The notes under the pieces: model-generated
What the model was told of the DNA's origin: nothing
Database searches by the model: none
What the model saw: the letters and a program-made list of their open reading frames with translations, nothing else
Shown here: positions 1 through 6,994 of the stretch, in pieces
Position numbering within the stretch: position 1 is the first letter of the stretch
How the letters are laid out: every line of letters begins with the position of its first letter
Source of the DNA: Gemmatimonadaceae bacterium
GTDB lineage: Bacteria > Gemmatimonadota > Gemmatimonadetes > Gemmatimonadales > Gemmatimonadaceae
DNA: 8,240 bases
Assembly (NCBI GenBank): GCA_014378185.1
Contig: JACMOE010000549.1
Location: 1 to 8,240 of the forward strand
Reading direction: 5' to 3'
Program-made: the position numbers and the translations under genes

Positions 1-1
1 A

Positions 2-1081
2 GAACAGCGGATGCAACTCGTGCAGCAGCGTGCACAGCAGGCCGCGCGCGGCAAGCGCGGCCTCAACGAGAACTACGCGCGGGAACTGATGGAACTCCAC
101 ACGCTGGGCGTGGATGGCGGCTACACACAGCAGGACATCATCGAAGTGGCGCGCGCGCTCACCGGATGGACCATGAACCCGCGGCTCTCGGCGGAGTTCG
201 TCTTTCGCCCCGAGATTCACGACGCAGGCCAGAAGGTGGTGCTTGGTCACGTGCTGCCGGCGGGCCGTGGCGTCGAGGATGGCGACGCGGTGCTCGACAT
301 CGTGGCGCGGCATCCGGCCACAGCGCACTTCATTGCGCGCAAGCTGGCCATTCGATTCGTGAGCGACACACCCAGTCCGGAGCTGGTGGAGCGCGCCGCG
401 CAGACGTTCCTGCGGACGGATGGCGACATTCGTGAAGTGGTACGCACCATCGTCACGAGTCCCGAGTTCTTCAGCCGGACGTCCTATCGCACCAAGGTGA
501 AGAGTCCGTTCGAACTCGTCGCGTCGGCACTGCGTGCGGTGGGCGCGCAGCCCGACACCTCGATGCGCTCCGCGCAGATCGTCGCCTTTCTGGGGGCGCC
601 GATGTTCGGGCACCAGGCGCCGAATGGCTGGCCTGAAACAGGCGAGTCGTGGATGAATAGTGGCGCCATCCTCAACCGCATCAACTTTGGCCTCGGGCTC
701 GCTGGTGGGCGTTTACCCGGAGCCACGCTGGCGCAGTGGAGTGAGACGGAGCATCTGAAGGGCGCAACCCGCGATCAACAGGTTGACGCGGTGATCCTCG
801 CGTTCCTTGGTGGGCAGGCGTCGCCTGACACGCGACAGATCCTGTTGAGTGGGGAGAACCCGTTGGCCGCGAAGCTGGCCGCCAGTGCAACGCCGGACAG
901 CGCTGCGTCAGCGATGACGTCGATGACGCCGCCCGAAGCGATGCGCGGACGGATCGCCCCGGCGAAGAACGGTGGTGCCCGCCCCGCGCTTGCGCGGTCG
1001 ATGGGAAGCCAGGTGCAATTGAATGGACTGGCGCAGGTCGTCGGGTTGGCGATCGGTGCGCCAGAATTCCAGCGTCGTTGA
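2..1081 (+). CDS. DUF1800 family protein, N-terminus outside the window
   Basis: This is the C-terminal part of a DUF1800 protein; the frame is open to the left edge, so the true start is upstream. Near the visible start it has the family signature NENYARELMELHTLGVDGGY, followed by QDIIEVARALTGW, both typical of DUF1800. Further on, PFELVASALRAVGA and GWPETGESWMNSGAILNR also fit the C-terminal half of the family. The last ~100 residues are Ala/Gly/Pro-rich and poorly conserved. DUF1800 proteins are usually exported and are encoded next to DUF1501 proteins; their biochemical function is unknown. The next gene, 23 nt downstream, is a DUF1501 gene, so the two probably form an operon. The family call is confident; any molecular role would be a guess. 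Confidence 0.93.
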   Translation, partial: EQRMQLVQQRAQQAARGKRGLNENYARELMELHTLGVDGGYTQQDIIEVARALTGWTMNPRLSAEFVFRPEIHDAGQKVVLGHVLPAGRGVEDGDAVLDIVARHPATAHFIARKLAIRFVSDTPSPELVERAAQTFLRTDGDIREVVRTIVTSPEFFSRTSYRTKVKSPFELVASALRAVGAQPDTSMRSAQIVAFLGAPMFGHQAPNGWPETGESWMNSGAILNRINFGLGLAGGRLPGATLAQWSETEHLKGATRDQQVDAVILAFLGGQASPDTRQILLSGENPLAAKLAASATPDSAASAMTSMTPPEAMRGRIAPAKNGGARPALARSMGSQVQLNGLAQVVGLAIGAPEFQRR

Positions 1082-1090
1082 CGTTTCACC

Positions 1091-1096
1091 AAGGAG
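1091..1096 (+). promoter_or_regulatory. Ribosome binding site that sets the DUF1501 start
   Basis: AAGGAG lies 8 nt before the ATG at 1105. An in-frame ATG at 1078 overlaps the DUF1800 stop but has no such site and would add nine residues before the Tat motif. The site therefore favours 1105 as the start. Confidence 0.75.
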
Positions 1097-1104
1097 AGCA
1101 GCAC

Positions 1105-2385
1105 ATGGACCGCAGAGTATTCATGAAGTCGGGCGCGCTTGCCATGGTAACCATGGGGCTGAGCCCGAGTTTCCTTCGCCGTACGGCCTACGGCGCGGAC
1201 TTGGCCAACGGTGCCGCACTCCTGGGGGCGTCGCGCGGCAAGACGCTGATCTGCCTGTTCCAGCGCGGAGCGGCGGACGCACTCAACGTCGTGGTGCCCC
1301 ACGGCGAGGCGGCGTACTACCGCCTGCGCCCCAACATCGCGATTCCGCGACCCACGTTGGCCACTGGTCCGGCAGGCGCGATCGACCTCGATGGATTCTT
1401 CGGGCTGCATCCCTCGCTGGCACCACTGAAGCCGTTGTGGGATCAGGGAATTCTCGCGCCGGTTCACGCGGTGGGTAGCCCGAGCGCCACCCGGTCGCAC
1501 TTCGACGCGCAGGACTACATGGAAACGGGCACGCCAGACAACAAGGGCACGCGCGATGGCTGGCTCAATCGCTACCTGGCGGTGAAGGGAACGTGCGAGG
1601 CGGGGTGTGTGCACGATGGCAAGGAGTCGCCATTTCGCGCCGTGGCCATGACGCAGCAGACGCCCCGCATGCTGGAAGGCCCCGCACCGACCATCGCCAT
1701 GAATTCGCTCGACGAGTTCAGCGTGCGCGCCGCGGGGCCCGCTGCCGAGCGGCTGGAGGCGCTGTATCGCACCGGCACGGCGGACGTGGTGCATGCCGCT
1801 GGTGGAGAGATGTTCGAGGCCGTGAAGATCCTCAAGGCAGCCAACCCGCAGAAGTACCAGCCACAGAACAGCGCCAGCTATCCTGCGTCACAGTTCGGCG
1901 GGCGCCTGAAGCAGATCGCGCAACTCATCAAGTCCGACGTCGGGCTCGAGGTTGCCTTCGCGGATGTGGGCGGATGGGATACGCACGTGAACCAGGGTGC
2001 GTCTACGGGGCAGCTGGCCGGCCGCCTCGATGACTTCGCGCGCTCCATCGCGGCGCTCGTCGCCGATCTCGGCGATCGAATGGCCGACGTCACGATCATG
2101 ACGATGTCGGAGTTCGGGCGCACCGTGCGGCAGAACGGCAATGGCGGAACGGATCACGGTCATGCCAGCGCCTTGTTCGTGATTGGTGGAGACGTGAAGG
2201 GAAAGAAGGTTTACGGCAAGTGGCCCGGACTCGAGCCCGAGCAACTATATGAAGGCCGGGATCTGGCGCTCACCACGGACTTCCGCTCCGTGTTCTCCGA
2301 GGTGGCGGCGAAGCACCTGGGCGCAACGAAGCTCGAGACGGTGTTTCCCGGGTTCGACGGACGCGGGAGACTCGGCATTCTGTGA
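1105..2385 (+). CDS. DUF1501 family protein with Tat signal
   Basis: The 426-residue protein starts at ATG 1105, chosen for the AAGGAG site and because it puts a twin-arginine motif at the N-terminus (R3-R4-V-F-M-K). A hydrophobic stretch follows and a likely cleavage site lies near AYGA (residues 28-31), so export by Tat is expected. DUF1501 hallmarks are present in order: FQRGAADALNVVVP near residue 55, SHFDAQDYMETGTP near 135, GGWDTH (W291-H294), MSEFGR (S335-R339) and GTDHGHA (D350-H353). DUF1501 belongs to the alkaline-phosphatase/sulfatase-like superfamily, and the conserved Asp and His residues probably bind metal, but the substrate is unknown. Length is typical for the family. It follows a DUF1800 gene, the usual arrangement. 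The family assignment is firm; the function is not known. Confidence 0.95.
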   Translation: MDRRVFMKSGALAMVTMGLSPSFLRRTAYGADLANGAALLGASRGKTLICLFQRGAADALNVVVPHGEAAYYRLRPNIAIPRPTLATGPAGAIDLDGFFGLHPSLAPLKPLWDQGILAPVHAVGSPSATRSHFDAQDYMETGTPDNKGTRDGWLNRYLAVKGTCEAGCVHDGKESPFRAVAMTQQTPRMLEGPAPTIAMNSLDEFSVRAAGPAAERLEALYRTGTADVVHAAGGEMFEAVKILKAANPQKYQPQNSASYPASQFGGRLKQIAQLIKSDVGLEVAFADVGGWDTHVNQGASTGQLAGRLDDFARSIAALVADLGDRMADVTIMTMSEFGRTVRQNGNGGTDHGHASALFVIGGDVKGKKVYGKWPGLEPEQLYEGRDLALTTDFRSVFSEVAAKHLGATKLETVFPGFDGRGRLGIL

Positions 2386-4563
2386 TCAGAAGCGAAAGAT
2401 CCTTCGCAACACCTTTCCGATTCCGTCCACGCCCTTTTGAATGGGGTTGGGCACGGGAAACGATTGCGGCTCATCGAACACGGGCTCGCTACTCGGTTCC
2501 GTGTGGATGTTACAGACCTCTGTCGGCTCCGTGCCTGGCTTGAAATACTCGTTCTTGCGTGCCGGGCACCATTGGCCGGCGAGCATTCCATTTTCCGGAT
2601 CGATCACGCGCATGACCATGCCGGGCGGCGGAGCCCAGGCGTCGGCGGACGCCGGCGGCTCGCGCCACCCATTCATATAGAAGTCGGCCCAGGCCGGCGC
2701 AGCGAGATGCCCGCCCGACGCGTGCGGTGCGATGGGCCGCGGCGTATCGTACCCGAACCACACACCGGCGACGAGCGTGGGTGTATATCCCACGAACCAG
2801 ACATCCGTCGCGTTGTTGGTCGTTCCCGTCTTGCCGGCAACGGGACCCTTCACGCCCATGTCGCGAATGGTCTTCGCGGTGCCGGCGTCCACGACACCAC
2901 GCAACATGGACGTGATCTGGTAGGCATCGCGCGCATCCATGACCGTGTCAGCAGGTGCAATCTCGGCGCTCCACAGCAAGGTGCCGTCTGCGGCCTCGAT
3001 ACGGCGTACAAGGCGGGGGTGCACCTTCAGGCCGCCGTTGGCGAACGGGGCATACGCGGCCACGAGTTCGAGTGGCGTGACTTCGATGGCACCGAGCGCC
3101 ATGGCGGGGTAGTTCGGCAACGGACTGGTGATGCCATTGCGGCGCGCGGCGAGAATCACGTTGGGGATGCCCACTGTCTGGCTCACGCGTACCGCAGACG
3201 CGTTGGAGGACACCGCGAGGGCCTTCGCGAGCGTGATGGTGCCGAGATATTTGTCCTCGTAGTTCGACGGACTCCAGACACTGCGACCCTGGGTCACCTC
3301 CACTGGTTCGTCATCCACGAGCGTGGCCGGGGTCATGCCCGCCTTCAGTGCTGCCGCGTAGACGAAGGGCTTGAACGCGGACCCGGGTTGCCGTTTCGCG
3401 TTGAACGCGCGATTGAAGCCGCGCTTGCTGCGACGTCCGCCAACGAGCGCACGGATGTCGCCGGACCGTGGGTCGAGCGCGACGAGCGCGCCCTGGGCGG
3501 CCTCCTTCACGCGATTGCCTGCGTACTGCGTCTCGCGAGTGACCAGCGTCGTCTGACGCAGCACGGCTCGATCCGCGGCGCGTTGTGCGGCGAGGTCCAG
3601 CGTCGTGTAGACGGTGACGTCGCCGTCCTTGAGCGCATCAGGGCGGATGGAATCGATGAGCGCCCGAATCGCATCCAGTGCCAGCGGTTCGGAGCCTGTG
3701 TCCGGGCGCCATTCATCTTCCGCGATCCGGAGCGGTGCGCTCTCGTCGCGCTGGGCCTCTTCCTGTGAGATGTAGCCGTTCTCCGCCATGAGCGACAGCA
3801 CGAGGTTGCGTCGACGCAGCGCGCGTTCAGGATGATCGCGCGGCGTATATGCGCTCGGTCCCTTGGGGAGGGCGGCGAGCATGGCACCTTCACTCACGGT
3901 GAGCTTGTCCACGCTCTTGCCGAAGAGATCGCGGCTTGCCGCCTCCACCCCGTTCATGCCGTTGCCCAAGTAGATCAGGTTCAGGTAGAGCTCGAGGATC
4001 TGGTCCTTGGTGAGTTCGCTCTCGATGAGCTGCGTGAGCCGTAGTTCGATGAACTTGCGGCGCAGGGTCCTGCCGTAGCGCTTGTTGACGAGGAACGAAT
4101 TGCGCGCGACCTGCATGGTGATGGTGCTGAATCCCTCGCGCACCCCGAGGTGTCGCACGTTGGCGAGCGTCGCGCGGAACACGCCGCGCCAATCGAGGCC
4201 ATTGTGCAGGTAGAAGCGGCGGTCTTCGGTGGCGAGGAAGGCTTCGCGGACGTGGAGTGGAATGGCGTCGAGCGGGACGTTCACTCGGCGCACGAGGGCA
4301 ATGCGGCCGAGGAACTGGTCGTTGCGATCGACGATGCGGCCGCCCTCGCCGGGCCGGAAGGCGCGTATTCCAGCGCGCGAGGGGCATCCTTCGAAGCCGC
4401 AGGTGCCGAGCCATGCGTCGAAGGCGAGGACGCCGAGGCACAGGACGGCGAGGGTGCCGAGCGAGCGCCACCGACGACGGAGCCAGTGCGAAGCAGGCTC
4501 GTCATTGGGTTGGAGCCGGTCTCGGAAGCGGGCGAGTCGCGCGCTGAAGTGCAGGGCGGGCAC
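2386..4563 (-). CDS. Class A penicillin-binding protein (PBP1A-type, glycosyltransferase plus transpeptidase)
   Basis: This 725-residue bifunctional peptidoglycan synthase polymerises lipid II into glycan strands and cross-links the stem peptides on the outer face of the inner membrane. A basic N-terminal tail (RRRW at 29-32) precedes one membrane anchor at about residues 34-52. The GT51 domain follows, with catalytic E113 in TEDRRFYLHNG, the stretch GFSTITMQVARN (144-155), RKFIE with second glutamate E173, and GNGMNGVEAA. The transpeptidase domain has nucleophile S395 in SAFK, the SSN triad (452-454) and KTGT (578-581), all intact. Size and domain order are normal. The start is GTG; no other start codon lies in frame upstream before a stop at 4639, and no strong ribosome site is visible. 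The gene is divergent from the deacetylase gene and convergent with the DUF1501 gene. Confidence 0.96.
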   Translation of the reverse strand: MPALHFSARLARFRDRLQPNDEPASHWLRRRWRSLGTLAVLCLGVLAFDAWLGTCGFEGCPSRAGIRAFRPGEGGRIVDRNDQFLGRIALVRRVNVPLDAIPLHVREAFLATEDRRFYLHNGLDWRGVFRATLANVRHLGVREGFSTITMQVARNSFLVNKRYGRTLRRKFIELRLTQLIESELTKDQILELYLNLIYLGNGMNGVEAASRDLFGKSVDKLTVSEGAMLAALPKGPSAYTPRDHPERALRRRNLVLSLMAENGYISQEEAQRDESAPLRIAEDEWRPDTGSEPLALDAIRALIDSIRPDALKDGDVTVYTTLDLAAQRAADRAVLRQTTLVTRETQYAGNRVKEAAQGALVALDPRSGDIRALVGGRRSKRGFNRAFNAKRQPGSAFKPFVYAAALKAGMTPATLVDDEPVEVTQGRSVWSPSNYEDKYLGTITLAKALAVSSNASAVRVSQTVGIPNVILAARRNGITSPLPNYPAMALGAIEVTPLELVAAYAPFANGGLKVHPRLVRRIEAADGTLLWSAEIAPADTVMDARDAYQITSMLRGVVDAGTAKTIRDMGVKGPVAGKTGTTNNATDVWFVGYTPTLVAGVWFGYDTPRPIAPHASGGHLAAPAWADFYMNGWREPPASADAWAPPPGMVMRVIDPENGMLAGQWCPARKNEYFKPGTEPTEVCNIHTEPSSEPVFDEPQSFPVPNPIQKGVDGIGKVLRRIFRF

Positions 4564-4655
4564 CTTGAAGGGGATGGTGGGTTCAATTAGTGGTACGGCA
4601 GGTGCGGAAGCAGGTTTCTGGCCGTGACCGCTTTTTTCTCATTTCTATTGACCCC

Positions 4656-4660
4656 GAAGG
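4656..4660 (+). promoter_or_regulatory. Ribosome binding site of the deacetylase lipoprotein gene
   Basis: GAAGG lies 6 nt before ATG 4667 and supports that start. The whole 103-nt space between the two divergent genes (4564-4666) must hold both promoters. I see a T-rich stretch (4632-4648) but no convincing -35/-10 pair for either direction. Confidence 0.6.
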
Positions 4661-4666
4661 TTTGAA

Positions 4667-5689
4667 ATGGATCGCCGATCGCTTGCTGTGTCGTTGCTGT
4701 TCGCCGCCGCCGTCGCCTGCTCCAAGGGTGATGCGGACAAGCCGTCTACCTCTGGTACCACGCGGGATTCCGCGGCTGGCTCGGTTGCGATCGAGCCGGT
4801 GGCTACCGGGACGACGAGTGAGGGAACGCCACTCGTGGCGCCGTCTGCGGCGGCCAACCTGCAGGGCCGCATTCCCGTGCTGGAATACCACGTGATTGGC
4901 GGTGAGAAGAACACCCTGTATACGAGAACGGCGGCGAGCTATCGCGCCGACCTGGAGGAAGCCTACAAGCGTGGTTTCCGTCCGATCACCATCGCGCAGA
5001 TGCTGGACAAGGACTTCCGGGATGTGCCCGCGGGAATGTCGCCGGTGGTGGTGGTGTTCGACGACGCGTCTGATTCCCAGTTCCGGTACCTCGAGCAGAA
5101 CGGGAAGCTGGTGATCGATCCGACGAGCGCTGTCGGGATCTGGGAGGAGTTCGGGAAGTCGCATGCCGGGTGGAAGAACCGTGCGGTGTTCTGCATGCTG
5201 AACGGTGGTGCAGCGGGTCATAATTTCTTCGGCGACGGTCCGAAGTACGGCGGCCAGAAGAAGGAGTGGCGGTTCCAGAAGGTGAAGTGGCTGGCGGATC
5301 AGGGTTTCGAGTTGTGCGACCATACGCTGTGGCATGCGATGCTGAACAAGTATCCGGATGCCGTGGTGCAGGAGCAGATCGCGCGCAACCAGATGGGCAT
5401 CGACTCGGCGGTGCCGGGCTACAAGATCCGGACGTTGGCGTTGCCGTATGGGCTGTGGCCGAAGAATCGTCCGCTTGCGTGGCAGGGCAGCTGGACGGAT
5501 CCCAAGACCAAGGTGGTGCACAGCTACAAGTTCGAGGCAGTGCTCGAGGTGGCGGGTGGGCCGGCGTTGAGTCCATATGATGCGAAGTTCAATCCGAAGA
5601 GCATCAATCGGATCGAGGCGATCGGGGATGACATTCGTCGTCAGCTTACGCGGCTGGATTCCACGAAGACGCGGTTCGTGGCGAAGTAA
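4667..5689 (+). CDS. Polysaccharide deacetylase (NodB-like) family lipoprotein
   Basis: The 340-residue protein has a lipoprotein signal: charged MDRR, a hydrophobic run and lipobox A-V-A-C18, after which a Ser/Thr/Gly-rich linker leads to the fold at about residue 65 (IPVLEYHVIG). NodB-type motifs can be seen: VVVFDDASD with D132-D133 (catalytic base and metal-binding aspartate in the family), HTLWH at H219-H223 (metal-binding histidine pair) and LPYG at 259-262. These residues suggest a working metal-dependent carbohydrate esterase fold that removes N- or O-acetyl groups from an envelope polysaccharide. The substrate cannot be read from sequence. About 86 residues separate motifs 1 and 2, more than I would expect in compact NodB domains. 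Start ATG 4667 has a GAAGG site. The divergent cell-wall synthase neighbour makes peptidoglycan a possible but unproven target. Confidence 0.88.
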   Translation: MDRRSLAVSLLFAAAVACSKGDADKPSTSGTTRDSAAGSVAIEPVATGTTSEGTPLVAPSAAANLQGRIPVLEYHVIGGEKNTLYTRTAASYRADLEEAYKRGFRPITIAQMLDKDFRDVPAGMSPVVVVFDDASDSQFRYLEQNGKLVIDPTSAVGIWEEFGKSHAGWKNRAVFCMLNGGAAGHNFFGDGPKYGGQKKEWRFQKVKWLADQGFELCDHTLWHAMLNKYPDAVVQEQIARNQMGIDSAVPGYKIRTLALPYGLWPKNRPLAWQGSWTDPKTKVVHSYKFEAVLEVAGGPALSPYDAKFNPKSINRIEAIGDDIRRQLTRLDSTKTRFVAK

Positions 5690-5756
5690 ACCGGCTGTCG
5701 GCCGAGGTAAGGGAATCAACGCCGCGCCTGGCATCGCCGTGGCGCAACGTCTGGGT

Positions 5757-5789
5757 ACGAAGGAGGCCGCGTTCCGCGGCCTCCTTCGT
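5757..5789. terminator. Bidirectional hairpin terminator
   Basis: A perfect 15-bp inverted repeat (5757-5771 with 5775-5789) encloses a 3-nt TTC loop. Only TTATT follows on the plus side, so the U-tract is weak. It lies between convergent genes, 67 nt after the deacetylase stop and 38 nt beyond the stop of the minus-strand membrane protein, so it probably serves both. Confidence 0.8.
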
Positions 5790-5827
5790 TATTCACGCAG
5801 AGCCGGCCGCGCCGTCTTGCCCTCCCA

Positions 5828-6217
5828 TTACGTCCCCGCTCGCCGCTGCCGTAATAAGGAGCGCATTGGCCGATACATCAGCGCCAATGCCAGCGCGGCA
5901 GCCACAAGCGAACAGATATTCAGCATCAGCTTCAGATCAGGGGCGTAGAGACCCCACGTAGTGAACGCAGCACTGGCTGCAATCATCAGGTAACTGTATG
6001 CCACCGCTCGGTTGCGATTCCACTGCGACACAGCCGCCACCAGCCCGGCAATTGATGTCAAGGAGGTCGCGCACGCGGCTGCGAACTGGAATGACTTGGG
6101 GTCCCGTATACTGATGAACAACAGTGTCGCAAATGACAGGGGGAGCACAAAGAGCACGCCGCCCGCAAGTGCGTAGATGGCGAAGCTCGGTCGTCTTGGC
6201 GTTGGTGACTGGCTCAT
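5828..6217 (-). CDS. Small four-helix membrane protein of unknown function
   Basis: I do not recognise this 129-residue protein. It has four likely membrane helices at about residues 13-35, 45-63, 71-90 and 97-115. A basic N-terminus (PRRP) and a strongly basic tail (RPMRSLLRQRR) suggest that both ends face the cytoplasm. I chose ATG 6217 because GGAG lies 6 nt before it; in-frame ATGs at 6229 and 6235 would add four or six residues. The gene follows the cysteine/glycine-rich protein gene ending at 6264 by 46 nt (28 nt from the ATG at 6235), so co-transcription is likely. Its second half resembles, in topology and in an R-x-A-V start to the third helix, the fragment at 6739-6966, but few residues are identical. 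A partner, anchoring or self-protection role for the upstream protein is inference only. Confidence 0.72.
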   Translation of the reverse strand: MSQSPTPRRPSFAIYALAGGVLFVLPLSFATLLFISIRDPKSFQFAAACATSLTSIAGLVAAVSQWNRNRAVAYSYLMIAASAAFTTWGLYAPDLKLMLNICSLVAAALALALMYRPMRSLLRQRRAGT

Positions 6218-6263
6218 GCGACTCTCCATTGTCATTCCCGTCTAGACATGGTTGGGGACGGGC

Positions 6264-6524
6264 TTACGCTGCATACGTGCAGACTAGTTCCTCATAATAA
6301 GTATTCCGAGTCACGCCGCCATTGTAGCTGACCTGATAGTCGTATGTCGTGCAGGTCACTCCTCCACCGCCACCTCGGGCGATGACCTTCCCCTGCGCCT
6401 GCGGCGGCGGCGGATGCTGGCATTCGTAGAGAGCGGCTAAGGCCGCAGCAAGGTCGAGTGTTGCTCCCTCGTGCGCTGCCACCGCGATGAGCCAGGCGGG
6501 ACGGTTAAAAGAGTGGTGACACAC
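6264..6524 (-). CDS. Cysteine/glycine-rich small protein, copy 1 (5' end uncertain)
   Basis: I recognise no known family, but this open frame is supported by its paralogue at 6995-7390. From C35 to the last residue (86) the two align with no gaps over 52 residues, with 21 identities. They share Y-x-C-x-H-P-x-P, a Gly-rich linker (here G51-G55), VSY[ND]GG, a late V-C and a final Ala-Ala. Cysteines C35, C58 and C82 keep the spacing x22 and x23. An alanine-rich hydrophobic stretch with LDLA precedes C35. The GTG at 6524 is the only start candidate near a stop just upstream (TGA at 6530-6528), and it has no ribosome site. It would leave this copy without the long hydrophobic N-terminus of copy 2, so the true gene may begin in another frame (see 6525-6679). 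The membrane protein gene follows directly. Confidence 0.55.
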   Translation of the reverse strand: MCHHSFNRPAWLIAVAAHEGATLDLAAALAALYECQHPPPPQAQGKVIARGGGGGVTCTTYDYQVSYNGGVTRNTYYEELVCTYAA

Positions 6525-6679
6525 GAATCACCGACGACGACCAGCGCAGTCGTCGTGCTCACTACAATCAAGCCCGCCCCTGCCGGTGAGGCGATCGGTG
6601 ACGATGTCTGGGCAAGGCTGACCGACTGGCTGCGGCAAACAGGCGACTCACGGCTAAAGTGATCAACGAACACATCCAC
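6525..6679 (-). pseudogene. Possible frameshifted N-terminus of copy 1
   Basis: Directly upstream of copy 1, the minus strand is open in the neighbouring frame. It encodes a hydrophobic run (SPAGAGLIVVSTTTALVVVG, then DSCVTTL) that resembles the position and character of the hydrophobic half of copy 2 (AGASLLAAAIIACTGTL). One extra T in the TTTT run (plus-strand A-run 6507-6510) would join the two frames and give TL-F-N-R-P-A-W-L before LDLA. GTG codons at 6679 and 6673 could start it, but neither has a clear ribosome site. The resemblance is weak and gapped. It may instead be non-coding, or the opposite strand may encode a short peptide ending at 6662. Confidence 0.3.
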
Positions 6680-6680
6680 T

Positions 6681-6717
6681 GAGAGACGCCGCGCAACCCT
6701 GTTGCGCGGCGTCTCTC
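6681..6717. terminator. Perfect hairpin, probable terminator
   Basis: A 17-bp perfect inverted repeat (6681-6697 with 6701-6717) encloses a 3-nt CCT loop. There is no T-run on either side. It starts 21 nt beyond the stop of the minus-strand membrane-protein fragment (6739). This mirrors the hairpin at 5757-5789, which follows the other membrane protein gene, so termination of each minus-strand cassette is the likely role. Confidence 0.65.
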
Positions 6718-6738
6718 GTGCACAGTCCATCAGCCAAC

Positions 6739-6966
6739 TCACCTTCGAGAGGCGCGTATGCCGAGGAACGCCGAGATCACCACCAGGGCAATCGCGGATA
6801 CCGCCATCACTTCAGCCGGTACGGCCGGTCGAATCAACATGCCGGCAAGCAGGCAAGACAGGCCGGCGAAAAGGAACAGAACGGCCTGCCTCTGGTCACC
6901 GTGAGGAACGCACGCATGCCGAATGCTCTCATCGGGGTTAGCCTGGTACCGAGTGAACTCGAGGAG
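6739..6966 (-). pseudogene. Two-helix membrane protein remnant downstream of copy 2
   Basis: The minus strand is open from a TAG at 6969-6967 to a TGA at 6741-6739. The first ~28 codons are polar. After them come two clear membrane helices (AVLFLFAGLSCLLAGMLI and VMAVSAIALVVISAFLGI) and a basic end (RASRR). No ATG, GTG or TTG lies in frame before ATG 6840, inside the first helix. Nearby ATGs at 6932 and 6917 are in another frame. It occupies the same place after copy 2 that the four-helix protein (5828-6217) has after copy 1, and its helix-loop-helix-basic tail layout matches the second half of that protein, though identity is low. I read it as a truncated or frameshifted relative. A separate two-helix protein with an unusual start cannot be excluded. 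Confidence 0.4.
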
Positions 6967-6994
6967 CTACAGCTATCGACCGACACTAAGGAAA

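Noticed and set aside
775..1794. 339-codon minus-strand open frame across the DUF1800/DUF1501 junction
   Set aside because: It spans two well-supported genes on the other strand and shows only shadow-type composition.
2437..3768. 443-codon plus-strand open frame opposite the PBP gene
   Set aside because: It is antisense to intact catalytic motifs of the PBP, is rich in Arg, Gly and His, and has no recognisable domain; it is a typical GC-rich shadow frame.
4583..5734. 383-codon minus-strand open frame opposite the deacetylase
   Set aside because: Arg/His/Leu-rich composition without a domain, fully antisense to a lipoprotein with clear NodB motifs.
6500..6515. Programmed -1 frameshift in copy 1
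   Set aside because: The in-frame codons CTT TTA preceded by T do not form an X-XXY-YYZ slippery site, and no stimulatory structure was identified.
6513..6662. Short plus-strand frame of about 49 codons ending just before the 6681-6717 hairpin
   Set aside because: It could be a small protein with its own terminator, but it has no homology I know, no good ribosome site, and lies opposite the probable N-terminus of copy 1. Left as an alternative reading only.
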